From Tetragenococcus sp. (lineage in GTDB: Bacteria > Bacillota > Bacilli > Lactobacillales > Enterococcaceae), in contig JAKDZT010000004.1 of the NCBI GenBank assembly GCA_030462125.1, positions 1 through 39,251 of the forward strand: a stretch of 39,251 bases of DNA, in the 5' to 3' direction. Of this stretch, positions 1 to 9,481 are shown in pieces; position 1 is the first letter of the stretch; every line of letters begins with the position of its first letter. A program made the position numbers and the translations under genes. Below the pieces are notes generated by a model. That model saw only the letters and a list, made by a program, of their open reading frames with translations, did no database searches and had not been told where the DNA came from.

Positions 1-196
1 GCTATAATATATAGTATGCATAAAAAGTAAGAAAAATACAACAGTTAAACTCAAAAAAACAAACATTTTGTGTCTCACAAAGGTTAAAAAAGAATAATTC
101 ACGAACGAGGAAACGCTTGATAAAAAGGATAATTTGGAAATATCTTATATATAGTAAGTATATATGCAAACTTTGAATAAAAAACAAATAGTACAA

Positions 197-1126
197 TTAA
201 TTCTTATTTTGTTGTTCTACTTGGGCATCAATCTCATTTTTGTAGGGAATAGAAGGTTGTGCGCCATATCTTTGTACAGTTAAAGAAGACGCGATATTGC
301 CATAAGTTACGGCTTCTTCTAAATTAGAGAAATCCCTTTTTAACGTCTTACACATCGTTCCGATAAATGTATCACCGGCAGCGGTAGTATCAGCTGCAGT
401 AACAGTAATTGCTGGTACTAGACCTTGTTTACCAGCAAAATCATAAAATACGCCTTTAGATCCCATAGTAATCACGACAGCTGCAACGCCTTTATTATGC
501 AATTTTTCTGCTGCCTTTTTAGCAGAAGCCTCGTCATTTACCGAGATACCCGTAATCACTTCAGTTTCTGTTTCATTTGGCACGATTAAATCGCTGTTAG
601 TGAAAAGTTCTTGTGGAATTTTTTCAGCAGGAGCGGGGTTTAAAATTGTTTTGACACCATTCTGTTGAGCTATAGTAAAAGCTTCGATTGTACTATCAAT
701 AGGGCTTTCAAATTGTGCGACAATGACATCACTTTGCTGAATAATTGTGCTATTTTTACGTACGTCTTCAGGCGTAAAAGATTCGTTCGCTCCAGCGTAC
801 ATCGTAATCGTATTTTCCCCGTGTTCATCTACGGTAATAAAAGCTTGCCCGGTTGTGGCGTTATCTTGTGTCATAATACCGTTTGAATCGATTTCTTCGA
901 GAGTTAATAGCTGCTTCATTTGTTTGCCTACATTATCGTTTCCCACAGCGCCGATGAAAAATGTCTGACAGCCGGCTCGTTTCGCTGCAAGGGCTTGATT
1001 CGCCCCCTTTCCTCCTCCAGCAGAGTAGTGTTCTAAGGCAGCGACTGTTTCACCCGGTCGAGGAATCTTTTTTACTCGCAAATTTGTATCAAGATTAATA
1101 CTACCAATAATTGTTATCGCATTCAT
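197..1126 (-). CDS. rbsK: Ribokinase
   Basis: Phosphorylates D-ribose to ribose-5-phosphate in the cytoplasm, feeding the pentose phosphate pathway. The 309-residue protein has the usual length for the PfkB/ribokinase family. Visible family motifs are the N-terminal GGGKGANQALAAKRAG signature (about residues 37-52), NPAPAEKIP in the middle, and the C-terminal DTTAAGDTF anion-hole/catalytic motif (246-254, catalytic base Asp252). The ATG follows AGGAGGT at good spacing. No ribose transporter, RbsD or regulator gene is visible next to it within the window, so it stands alone here. Upstream DNA holds inverted repeats that look like repressor operators (separate entry). No convincing terminator was seen between its stop and the window edge. 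Confidence 0.93.
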   Translation of the reverse strand: MNAITIIGSINLDTNLRVKKIPRPGETVAALEHYSAGGGKGANQALAAKRAGCQTFFIGAVGNDNVGKQMKQLLTLEEIDSNGIMTQDNATTGQAFITVDEHGENTITMYAGANESFTPEDVRKNSTIIQQSDVIVAQFESPIDSTIEAFTIAQQNGVKTILNPAPAEKIPQELFTNSDLIVPNETETEVITGISVNDEASAKKAAEKLHNKGVAAVVITMGSKGVFYDFAGKQGLVPAITVTAADTTAAGDTFIGTMCKTLKRDFSNLEEAVTYGNIASSLTVQRYGAQPSIPYKNEIDAQVEQQNKN

Positions 1127-1149
1127 TTTTTTTACCTCCTAGAAACGTT

Positions 1150-1186
1150 ACGTACAAGTTTTCCTCTAAGAAGTGAATTTGTACGT
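1150..1186. promoter_or_regulatory. Candidate operator dyad upstream of rbsK
   Basis: A perfect 8-bp inverted repeat, ACGTACAA (1150-1157) and TTGTACGT (1179-1186), separated by 21 bp, lies just upstream of the rbsK ribosome binding site. A second perfect palindrome, TCGTATATACGA, lies at 1248-1259 in the rbsK-queA divergent gap. The half-site resembles operators of GntR/LacI-type sugar regulators; the regulator is not in the window. The function is inferred. Confidence 0.4.
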
Positions 1187-1273
1187 TTTAAAAATAATAT
1201 ACGTAGCGTAATCCACCGTTTTTATAATTTTATTATAACACATTCTTTCGTATATACGATAAAGCGGGTATCT

Positions 1274-1301
1274 TTGAAGCCAGGAGAAAAAGTGCTAAAA
1301 T
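1274..1301 (+). promoter_or_regulatory. queA promoter
   Basis: A -35 TTGAAG (1274-1279) and a -10 TAAAAT (1296-1301) are separated by 16 bp, 33 bp ahead of the chosen queA start. The fit to the sigma-A consensus is moderate. Confidence 0.5.
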
Positions 1302-1334
1302 GTGTAACAGATTGTTTAGAAAAGAGTGAAAATA

Positions 1335-2366
1335 ATGTTAACAACAGAAGACTTTGATTTTGACTTGCCCGAAGAGTTAATTGCACAAACGCCATTAACA
1401 GATAGAGCAAGTTCTCGTTTATTAGTATTAGATTCAAAAACGGGCAAAATGCAAGACAAGCACTTTTATGATATTATCGACGAATTACATCCAGGAGACG
1501 CTCTCGTTATGAATGATACACGAGTTCTGCCTGCCCGCTTGTATGGAGAAAAAGAAGATACTGGTGGTCATCTTGAGGTATTATTATTAAACAATACGGA
1601 AGGCGATCTTTGGGAAACATTAGTTAAACCAGCGAAACGTGCCAAAGTAGGAACGAAAATTAGCTTTGGTGATGGACGTATAAAAGCAGTAGTAGAAGAA
1701 GAGCTCGAACATGGTGGACGAATGATTCGTTTTAGTTATGAAGGGATCTTTCTAGAAAATTTGGAAGCTTTAGGTGAAATGCCTCTGCCCCCTTATATTA
1801 AAAAGAAGTTGGACGATCCAGAACGTTACCAAACGGTTTATGCCAAAGAAAATGGATCTGCTGCGGCACCAACAGCGGGTTTGCACTTTACCGAAGAATT
1901 GCTAAATAAAATTCAAAAAAAAGGAATCGAACTTGTATATTTGACGCTGCATGTTGGTTTAGGAACTTTTCGACCTGTTAGCGTAGAAAATATCGAAGAT
2001 CATGATATGCACAGTGAATTTTACCGTTTAACTGAAGATTCGGCCGATCGTTTGAACCAAGTCAGAGAAAACGGCGGAAGAATTGTTGCGGTAGGGACAA
2101 CTTCTATTCGCACGTTAGAAACGATTGGTACAAAATTTGATGGTAAGATCCAAGCAGATAGCGGTTGGACAGATATCTTCATCACACCAGGCTATCAATG
2201 GAAGATCGTTGATGCTTTTTCGACAAACTTTCATTTGCCTAAATCAACTCTTGTTATGATGGTTAGTGCCTTTGCGGGCCGCGATAATATTTTAACTGCT
2301 TATCAACATGCCGTTGAAGAAAGGTATCGTTTCTTTAGCTTTGGTGACGCAATGTTTATTAAATAA
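1335..2366 (+). CDS. queA: S-adenosylmethionine:tRNA ribosyltransferase-isomerase
   Basis: Transfers and isomerises the ribosyl group of SAM onto preQ1 at the tRNA wobble position to give epoxyqueuosine. The protein from ATG 1335 is 343 residues, normal for QueA. It begins [18 protein letters not shown], the typical N-terminus, and contains [10 protein letters not shown] and [10 protein letters not shown], both QueA hallmarks. The ORF track extends three codons further to a GTG at 1326. I prefer ATG 1335 because the GTG lies inside the AAAGAGTG stretch that serves as the ribosome binding site. tgt lies about 1.1 kb downstream, so two queuosine enzymes sit near each other but in separate transcription units. 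A strong terminator follows. Confidence 0.95.
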   Translation: MLTTEDFDFDLPEELIAQTPLTDRASSRLLVLDSKTGKMQDKHFYDIIDELHPGDALVMNDTRVLPARLYGEKEDTGGHLEVLLLNNTEGDLWETLVKPAKRAKVGTKISFGDGRIKAVVEEELEHGGRMIRFSYEGIFLENLEALGEMPLPPYIKKKLDDPERYQTVYAKENGSAAAPTAGLHFTEELLNKIQKKGIELVYLTLHVGLGTFRPVSVENIEDHDMHSEFYRLTEDSADRLNQVRENGGRIVAVGTTSIRTLETIGTKFDGKIQADSGWTDIFITPGYQWKIVDAFSTNFHLPKSTLVMMVSAFAGRDNILTAYQHAVEERYRFFSFGDAMFIK

Positions 2367-2374
2367 AAAATAAG

Positions 2375-2427
2375 ACCAAATGGCTCTCATTTATCAATAG
2401 TGATAGAAGAGAGCCATTTGGTTTTTT
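2375..2427 (+). terminator. Intrinsic terminator of queA
   Basis: CCAAATGGCTCTC (2376-2388) pairs perfectly with GAGAGCCATTTGG (2409-2421), followed by six T. The stem is strong; the loop is about 20 nt. Confidence 0.9.
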
Positions 2428-2472
2428 ATAGGGAAGAGCGATGGCACTTGAGAAATAGGTTGTTTAATTGCT

Positions 2473-2549
2473 GAATGAATAGTACTTTCGTCTTTCACTG
2501 TTCGTTCAGGGTACGAACAAACAGTGTTCTCTTATTACATTATTCATTC
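2473..2549. repeat. Nested inverted repeats between queA and the DUF975 gene
   Basis: The outer arms GAATGAATA (2473-2481) and TATTCATTC (2541-2549) enclose inner arms CACTGTTCGTTC (2496-2507) and GAACAAACAGTG (2515-2526; one mismatch). A competing perfect hairpin GTTCGT/ACGAAC (2500-2505/2513-2518) overlaps the inner arms. No T-run follows on either strand, so it is not a classic terminator. It could be a small palindromic repeat or a 3'-end structure of the convergent DUF975 transcript. Confidence 0.5.
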
Positions 2550-2584
2550 GCACTTCAAATACATCTTCCTTTTGATTTTACCCA

Positions 2585-3295
2585 CTACTCTTTAGGCAGT
2601 TCTTGATAAAAAGCTGATTTGGTGGCGTAGATATAAGGCATTAACCATAGATAGCCAATCCCAAAAGTAAGAAGGCTGAGGATGTGCCAACCGATAAAAC
2701 TTAAATCCAAGAAAAACAACTTCGCTTTAAATCCGTTCATTAAATGACGGCTAGCTGTAATGCTATCAAGATAGCCTGGAGTTTCTCCTGTATTTTTATA
2801 GGTATCATAATAAATATAGTAACTTTGTGAGTAAGAATAATATTTAATAATTCCTGGAATAATGAATAACAAGCCCCATAAAAAGCGAAATACAGCGGTC
2901 AGTAAATAAATAACAAGGACAGCTAAAGCATAAGGTGCCCGGAAGGTACGGAAAATATCTTTAAATGGTCGAATAACTTCTTTTTGTCCTCGTAATATAT
3001 CTAAGAAGGTCCAACCCATCGCAGTGGTAAAAAATACGGTAATTAATCCTGAAATAAAACTACTCGAACTCGAATTACCAGCAGACCCATTAGCGTCTGG
3101 AGGGTTTACATAGTTCATACTCATTTCACGTAAAGATTCAAAATTTTGAGCAATAAATAACGCCACCGGAACAATAATGATAGCAACAACAACGAATAAA
3201 ATAATGATCGGGACTAAATTCATGAGGACACTTTCTTTCCAACGCCCCTGCAACATCCCCCTAGCTTCTGCGCGTAATTCAGCATTTGATTTCAT
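2585..3295 (-). CDS. DUF975 family integral membrane protein
   Basis: The N-terminus MKSNAELRAEARGMLQGRW matches the conserved start of the DUF975 family, small polytopic membrane proteins of unknown function in Firmicutes. The 236-residue protein shows about five hydrophobic segments: near residues 24-48 (strong), then around 80-95, 120-150, 195-215 and the C-terminal region. A Ser/Asn/Gly-rich loop (GSAGNSSSSS) follows the first segment. AGGAGC precedes the ATG at proper spacing. It is convergent with queA and divergent from tgt, so the context gives no clue to its role. No catalytic motif is visible. Confidence 0.8.
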   Translation of the reverse strand: MKSNAELRAEARGMLQGRWKESVLMNLVPIIILFVVVAIIIVPVALFIAQNFESLREMSMNYVNPPDANGSAGNSSSSSFISGLITVFFTTAMGWTFLDILRGQKEVIRPFKDIFRTFRAPYALAVLVIYLLTAVFRFLWGLLFIIPGIIKYYSYSQSYYIYYDTYKNTGETPGYLDSITASRHLMNGFKAKLFFLDLSFIGWHILSLLTFGIGYLWLMPYIYATKSAFYQELPKE

Positions 3296-3379
3296 ATATA
3301 AGCTCCTATCTTTAATTTATAAACAGTATAACAAAGGCAAGGAAAAAGCAAAACTAGGAAGGTTTACCGTCATTGGTTA

Positions 3380-3408
3380 TTGCAAAATCGTATTTTTCCC
3401 TTTATGAT
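3380..3408 (+). promoter_or_regulatory. tgt promoter
   Basis: TTGCAA (3380-3385) and TATGAT (3403-3408) with a 17-bp spacer are a good sigma-A promoter about 80 bp before tgt. The intervening leader carries an AGGAGG followed by a six-codon TTG-started mini-ORF (3450-3470), which may be fortuitous. Confidence 0.65.
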
Positions 3409-3478
3409 AAAGAATGGTACGTATTTTTTAAGGAAAGTTAGGAGGATTTTTGTTTCCTCTAGAAAAATAAGAAAGTAG

Positions 3479-4633
<1,155 letters not shown>

Positions 4634-4714
4634 CTTTCTAGAAAAATACTAGTGAAATATACTGGCTTCTGATACAGTATAGAGTGAAACGATAAAAGCT
4701 GAGGTGAAAAATTA

Positions 4715-5089
4715 ATGGAAATACTTATAATGCTGGTGCCTATCATCATTTTAATGTATTTTATGCAGCGTTCTCAAAAGAAACAGCAAAGAAAACGTCA
4801 AGAAGTACTAGACAGTATGCGTCCGGGAAACCAAGTGGTAACAATTGGTGGCTTGCATGGTGTAGTTTCGGAAATTGATGATGATAAAAAAACAGTCACA
4901 CTTGACTGTGAAGGTATCTTTCTTGAGTTTGATCGTGCGTCAATTCGCACAGTAAAATCTAATTCTGCAGAAGAAAATGCGCAAAGTGATTCAGTACCGA
5001 CAACGGATAATACACCAGAACCTGCCGAAGATACTGAAAATAGAAATTCTAATGAAGATCCTTCCCAAGAAGATAAAAATGAATCATAA
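4715..5089 (+). CDS. yajC: Preprotein translocase subunit YajC
   Basis: A small single-pass membrane protein that associates with SecDF-YidC. A transmembrane helix occupies roughly residues 2-18 (MLVPIIILMYFM), followed by the basic RSQKKQQRKRQEV segment and the conserved core RPGNQVVTIGGLHGVVSEID. The last 40 residues are a low-complexity acidic tail rich in Glu, Asp, Asn and Ser, longer than in many homologues (124 aa versus about 85-110). GAGGTG lies 8 nt before the ATG. It is downstream of tgt and followed by a strong terminator. Confidence 0.93.
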   Translation: MEILIMLVPIIILMYFMQRSQKKQQRKRQEVLDSMRPGNQVVTIGGLHGVVSEIDDDKKTVTLDCEGIFLEFDRASIRTVKSNSAEENAQSDSVPTTDNTPEPAEDTENRNSNEDPSQEDKNES

Positions 5090-5120
5090 GAATGATTTCA
5101 AATAATCCAAACTTGACATT

Positions 5121-5149
5121 AAGACTAGTATGATACTAGTCTTTTTTTT
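5121..5149 (+). terminator. Intrinsic terminator of tgt-yajC
   Basis: AAGACTAGTA (5121-5130), loop TGA, and TACTAGTCTT (5134-5143) form a perfect 10-bp stem running into eight T. Confidence 0.92.
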
Positions 5150-5171
5150 CAATAAATAATTGTATAAAAAT

Positions 5172-5214
5172 AAAGCTGGAGGAACAAAGCGACTTAATTT
5201 GTTCCTCCAGCTTT
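5172..5214 (-). terminator. Terminator of the mevalonate operon, overlapping the 3' end of fni
   Basis: A perfect 17-bp inverted repeat (5172-5188 and 5198-5214, arm AAAGCTGGAGGAACAAA) has a 9-nt loop. Read on the minus strand it is followed by TATTTTTATA. The fni stop codon (5194-5196) lies in the loop, and one arm encodes the last residues of Fni (KAGGTN), so the hairpin is built partly from coding sequence. Confidence 0.88.
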
Positions 5215-6252
5215 ACGCATACTATATTGTTTTTCATCGATATTTCTTGCTTGGCACCAGTTTTTAGGTTTTCCTGTTAAAATCAATGGGACTTTTGTTA
5301 AATCAGCCGTTTTTAAAGCGCCACACATGGTATAAAGGGTCTGTAACTCATTTTTCCATTGTTCGATTAAGTCGATCGTGGCTTGCTCTCCATTTGTTAG
5401 GAGATAATTCAAAATTGTTCCGGAAATCCCCACCATTTTAGCACCCAAACAAAGCGATTTGAAAATATCAAAAGCGTTGCGGATGCCTCCAGATGCGATT
5501 AAGTTAAAATCTTGATTAACTTCATGGGCTTCTAATAGAGACTCGACCGTCGATTGTCCAAAATGGTCTAAGTATTTAAATTCACGTTTTTTACGACGGG
5601 CGTTTTCAATTTGAGTGAAACTAGTTCCGCCACTACCAGCGACATCAACGGTTTTAATCCCTGTGTCTAATATTTGTGTGATCGTCTCGCGTGTCATACC
5701 AAAGCCTACTTCTTTTACAATCACAGGAACTTCAATATATTGTGCGATTTTTTCTAATAAAAGCAACCAATCAGTAAAATCGCGATCTCCTTCAGGCATG
5801 ACCAATTCTTGTGGTGTATTTAAATGGATTTGCAGGGCGTCTGCTTGAAAAAGGTCTACTGCTTTCTGCGTATTTTCTAAAGAAGTGCCTGCTCCCACAT
5901 TGGCTAGTAAGAATCCATCTGGAAATTCTTTTCTGACGATTGTAAAAGAGTCTTTTGTTTCAGGCGCTTTTAGTGCAGTAGAAACTGAACCGGTGGCCAT
6001 CATTAAACCGGTCTCTCTAGCAATGATAGCTAACTTTTGGTTAATTTTTTTTGTCCACTGGCTTCCACCAGTCATCGCATTAATAAAAAAAGGACTAGAA
6101 AATGAATGATGAAATAATTCAGTAGCAATCGATACGTCACTAAAACGGTTGGAAGTAAATGATTGATGGACAATTCTGACTTCATCAAAATCATTGGCAT
6201 GTGGTTTATGAAATGCTTTGGCTAGTGAAACATGTTCATCTTTTCGATTCAT
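5194..6252 (-). CDS. fni: Type 2 isopentenyl-diphosphate delta-isomerase (FMN)
   Basis: Interconverts IPP and DMAPP with reduced FMN, the last step of the mevalonate route. The 352-residue length is typical. It begins MNRKDEHVSLAKAFHK, a type 2 signature, and shows NAMTGGS, the flavin-binding GSGGTSF stretch and the LIASGGIRNAFDIFKS phosphate-binding region. The start ATG overlaps the mvaK2 stop by 4 bp (ATGA), so translation is probably coupled; CGAGGAGGCC lies upstream as a strong ribosome binding site. It is the last gene of the four-gene operon and its 3' end forms one arm of the terminator. Confidence 0.96.
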   Translation of the reverse strand: MNRKDEHVSLAKAFHKPHANDFDEVRIVHQSFTSNRFSDVSIATELFHHSFSSPFFINAMTGGSQWTKKINQKLAIIARETGLMMATGSVSTALKAPETKDSFTIVRKEFPDGFLLANVGAGTSLENTQKAVDLFQADALQIHLNTPQELVMPEGDRDFTDWLLLLEKIAQYIEVPVIVKEVGFGMTRETITQILDTGIKTVDVAGSGGTSFTQIENARRKKREFKYLDHFGQSTVESLLEAHEVNQDFNLIASGGIRNAFDIFKSLCLGAKMVGISGTILNYLLTNGEQATIDLIEQWKNELQTLYTMCGALKTADLTKVPLILTGKPKNWCQARNIDEKQYSMRKAGGTN

Positions 6253-7340
6253 TTAGGGCCTCCTCGATAATGGTAAACATGCAAAGGTAAAGGGATAATA
6301 TCTGCCTTTTCCCATTTACTCATTAAAGGCAAAATTCCGGTTTTTTGATCAGCAATAACAATGCCACAATCTCCTCCTCCAGCACCAGAAGATTTCGCTG
6401 CCCCGCCACAAGCTTGCGCTAGATCACATAGTTGCTTTAACGCAGGTGTCTCGATGACGACATGGGTTGCTTGTGCGAGATTTTGTAATAATTGACGATT
6501 TTTTATAATCATTTTTTTTATTTTTGCGACATTATCTTGCATAAAACCATCAATCATATCTTCGACACAGCGTTTACTGTTAGATAAAAATTGTTCATAA
6601 CTTTTTTGCGTATCATTTTTATCTTGTTTGGATTGATTCACTTGATCAACTAAATCTGAGGTAGAGGCAGGACTTCCTGTCCAACCGATCAATAGCCGCA
6701 TATGTTTAGGTGCTTGTAATGGTTGAATCGAAAGTTTGGGCCAATCGCTTTGCAAAAGATCACTTATTGGCCATTTCTTTTGTCTTTGCTTTACCCATTC
6801 ATGATCAAAAGTAGAAAAAGCGAGCCACCCGCCAAAACAACTAGCCGCAATGTCCCCACAAGAGCCATTTCCTTGCACAGCTAAATGAGCTAAAGCGGCA
6901 ATTTTGAATTGCATGATTGGATCCATTTGTAAATCATAGAATAAGTTGAGTGCTTTGACGGTGCCTACTGTAACGGCGCCACTTGAACCTAAACCGTATT
7001 TGCGGCCGCTGGAATTATCTAGTTCACTAGTAACTTTTAGATGATAAAAGCTCAGCAAGGTACCTTGTTCTTTGGCATAACGTTCTGTTAAACGAATAGC
7101 AGCTAGAATATAATGGAATGGATTTTCCCGGTGGTCTAAAACAAGTTCACCGTCTCTTCTTGTCCAACGAATCGGTAGATCACTGTATTGTTGAGATTGA
7201 ATACTACCATTTTCGGTAGCACTTTCGATGGTGACATTAATAAATTGATCCACAGCTGCAATGATAGCCGGATGTCCTGGCTCGACCACAGCGTATTCTC
7301 CTGCAATATACAATTTTCCCGGGGTAGATACTTCGATCAT
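6249..7340 (-). CDS. mvaK2: Phosphomevalonate kinase
   Basis: A GHMP-family kinase that phosphorylates 5-phosphomevalonate to the diphosphate. The 363 residues include the N-terminal TPGKLYIAGEYAVVEPGHPA, the ATP loop YGLGSSGAVTVG (about residues 115-126) and the C-terminal KSSGAGGGDCGI glycine-rich motif. These distinguish it from the neighbouring mevalonate kinase, which has GGGRGGC. Its start overlaps the mvaD stop by 4 bp and its stop overlaps fni by 4 bp. Confidence 0.95.
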   Translation of the reverse strand: MIEVSTPGKLYIAGEYAVVEPGHPAIIAAVDQFINVTIESATENGSIQSQQYSDLPIRWTRRDGELVLDHRENPFHYILAAIRLTERYAKEQGTLLSFYHLKVTSELDNSSGRKYGLGSSGAVTVGTVKALNLFYDLQMDPIMQFKIAALAHLAVQGNGSCGDIAASCFGGWLAFSTFDHEWVKQRQKKWPISDLLQSDWPKLSIQPLQAPKHMRLLIGWTGSPASTSDLVDQVNQSKQDKNDTQKSYEQFLSNSKRCVEDMIDGFMQDNVAKIKKMIIKNRQLLQNLAQATHVVIETPALKQLCDLAQACGGAAKSSGAGGGDCGIVIADQKTGILPLMSKWEKADIIPLPLHVYHYRGGPK

Positions 7341-8329
7341 TTGGCCACTTCCGTTTCTAAAGATTCGACTCCCTTGCCAGCGTAAGCCATTACTAGCTGT
7401 TGTTCAGGAAATTCTTTTTGTAATTCTTCATAAATTTTTTGACTGTCCTTTTTTTGACAAAGGACTTTTACATTAGGACCAGCGTCCATAGTAAAGTAGC
7501 AGTCTTGCCCGGCATCACGCATGGCGTATACTTTGTTCATCGCTTTTAGACTATCGGGTGTCCAATAAGTAAAAGGCGGAGAAGCAGCCAAAGTCGTTGC
7601 GTGCATTTTTAAACAATTTGTCTCCGTTACTTGGCCTAAAGCATGGAAGTCGTGATTTTCGATAGCTTCTTGTGCTTTTTTAATATCTGCATCAGCGGCT
7701 TTTAGCCAATCATCATAATAAAGCGAAGTTTCTACGGTTTGTTGCATCCCGTTTCGGCTAGAGACCTTTTTCGCTTTATCATTGATTAGAATAAAAATCA
7801 TGGCTAAGTCATCTTCCCAGTGATTGGAAGCCATAGGTAAAGCATAAGAAGATTGATCAGAATGTCCTTTTTTCCATTCGACAAAACCGCCATATATACT
7901 GCGGCAGGCAGAACCAGATCCTTTGCGTGCTAGTCGTGACAATTCTGTGGTTGAAAGATTAAGCCCTAAAGCGTCATTACAAGCTCCTGCTAAAGCTGCC
8001 AAACCACTAGCAGACGAAGCTAAACCAGCTGCTGTGGGGACGAAGTTTTGGCTATACACCAGCGCATGTTCAAATATTCCTGCTTGCTCGCGTGCTAATT
8101 GTAAAAAACGACTAACTTTTTGCGTCGCTTTTTCATCTTGTAATTCCCCATCTAAATAGAATAAGTCTTGTGTGTAATCTTTAGAAAAAGAGACGCTTGT
8201 TTCTGTATAGAAAGCATCTAGGGTTAAAGATAAACTACTATTCATGGGTAAAATTAACTGTTGGTCTTTTTTGCCCCAATATTTAATTAAGGCGATGTTG
8301 GTAAATGCGCGGGCTTTTCCATTATGCAT
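7337..8329 (-). CDS. mvaD: Diphosphomevalonate decarboxylase
   Basis: ATP-dependent decarboxylation of mevalonate diphosphate to IPP. The 330 residues carry the diagnostic NIALIKYWGK near the N-terminus, MNSSLSLTLD, the ATP-binding AAGLASSASGLAALAGA, and MDAGPNVKVL near residue 285, all MvaD hallmarks. Its start overlaps the mvaK1 stop by 8 bp. The mvaK1-mvaD-mvaK2 order is that of enterococci, streptococci and staphylococci. Confidence 0.96.
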   Translation of the reverse strand: MHNGKARAFTNIALIKYWGKKDQQLILPMNSSLSLTLDAFYTETSVSFSKDYTQDLFYLDGELQDEKATQKVSRFLQLAREQAGIFEHALVYSQNFVPTAAGLASSASGLAALAGACNDALGLNLSTTELSRLARKGSGSACRSIYGGFVEWKKGHSDQSSYALPMASNHWEDDLAMIFILINDKAKKVSSRNGMQQTVETSLYYDDWLKAADADIKKAQEAIENHDFHALGQVTETNCLKMHATTLAASPPFTYWTPDSLKAMNKVYAMRDAGQDCYFTMDAGPNVKVLCQKKDSQKIYEELQKEFPEQQLVMAYAGKGVESLETEVAK

Positions 8330-9257
8330 ATTGGTAAACTCCTAATCCTTGTATCCAACTTTTTTTTATGCCGCGTTTTTGTAAACGTTGGGCGAGTAAC
8401 TCCGCTTGTTCTTTGGTTTTAGTTAATGCCAAAAAACAACCGCCGCGACCGCCACCTGTTAATTTTGCGCCTAATGCGCCGTTTTCTAAAGAAAAGTGGA
8501 TGAAATCATCTAATCGTTGATTGCTAACGGTTAAAGATCTTAAATGGTCTTGCGCTTGGTTCATTATTTCTCCTAAAACTTCAGGTTGGTTGGCAATAAT
8601 CGCTTCTTTGGCTTGATCGGTTAAGACGCCTAACTCTTGGATTGCCGAAAAAGTTTTATTATGAAAAGCCTGTAACCGTTCGGATACCGATTGTACAGCT
8701 TCTCTAGTTTGACCAAGCATACCAGTGTCAGCGACAAGTAGATGAGCATTCATATTCATTGGAAAAGTTGTGACTTGTTGTTTTCTTTCAAAAAAAATAG
8801 GTTCATTTCCACTTGCAGCCGCAGCATCGATACCACTAGGGTTTCCATGAGCAATATTTTCTGCAAAATCAACAAAAAATAGCAGTGTTTTTTGATTGAG
8901 CTCTTGCTCACTCCAAGCAAAAAAAGCCCGCGTAACAGCGACTGCAACCGCAGCGCTTGAACCCATGCCTCTTGCCGCTGGAACTGTACTGTTGATATCT
9001 AATTGAAAATGGGGCGTATGTAATTCGGTTTGTAATTTATAGGCAAGCTGTGTGACGCTTTGTAACTGCTCAGGCGCGCCTTCCAGGTAACCTACATAAT
9101 AACACGATGCTAAAAAATTTTTTTCTGCTTGTTGTACAGTGGCATTTACTTGTGTGCCGCTAAAAGGGAAAGCAATTGCTGGTTCTCCATAGACAACGGA
9201 ATGCTCACCAATTAAAATTATTTTTCCATTTGAATGACCATTTCCCTGAACTAACAT
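8322..9257 (-). CDS. mvaK1: Mevalonate kinase
   Basis: A GHMP kinase that phosphorylates mevalonate, the first step of this operon. The 311 residues include GKIILIGEHSVVYGEPA, the phosphate loop ARGMGSSAAVAVAV (about 95-108), the catalytic region GNPSGIDAAAASGNEP and the C-terminal KLTGGGRGGCFLAL. It is the promoter-proximal gene of the operon and is divergent from the nucleoside kinase gene. HMG-CoA synthase and reductase genes are not in the window. A modest AGAGG-type ribosome binding site precedes the ATG. Confidence 0.95.
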   Translation of the reverse strand: MLVQGNGHSNGKIILIGEHSVVYGEPAIAFPFSGTQVNATVQQAEKNFLASCYYVGYLEGAPEQLQSVTQLAYKLQTELHTPHFQLDINSTVPAARGMGSSAAVAVAVTRAFFAWSEQELNQKTLLFFVDFAENIAHGNPSGIDAAAASGNEPIFFERKQQVTTFPMNMNAHLLVADTGMLGQTREAVQSVSERLQAFHNKTFSAIQELGVLTDQAKEAIIANQPEVLGEIMNQAQDHLRSLTVSNQRLDDFIHFSLENGALGAKLTGGGRGGCFLALTKTKEQAELLAQRLQKRGIKKSWIQGLGVYQYA

Positions 9258-9481
9258 GTTGAGCCTCTTTCTATTTTCATTTTTTTATCCTTTAAATATT
9301 CTACTAAATTAATGCTTACTCGTTAAGTATTCAAAACATTTTATAAGAAAAAAAGTGAAATCTTAAGGTTTTTGACCGATAAATAAGAAAAAATATCCTA
9401 CTTGACGTTACTAGATATGGCGGGTTAAAGTGTTTAAGTTGAAGACAAAATACAATATTTAGTGAAATTAGAAGGGATGTT

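Noticed and set aside
2-196. 64-residue minus-strand ORF at the window start
   Set aside because: Very AT-rich, aromatic-rich low-complexity translation, no ribosome binding site, and it lies downstream of rbsK; looks like noncoding sequence.
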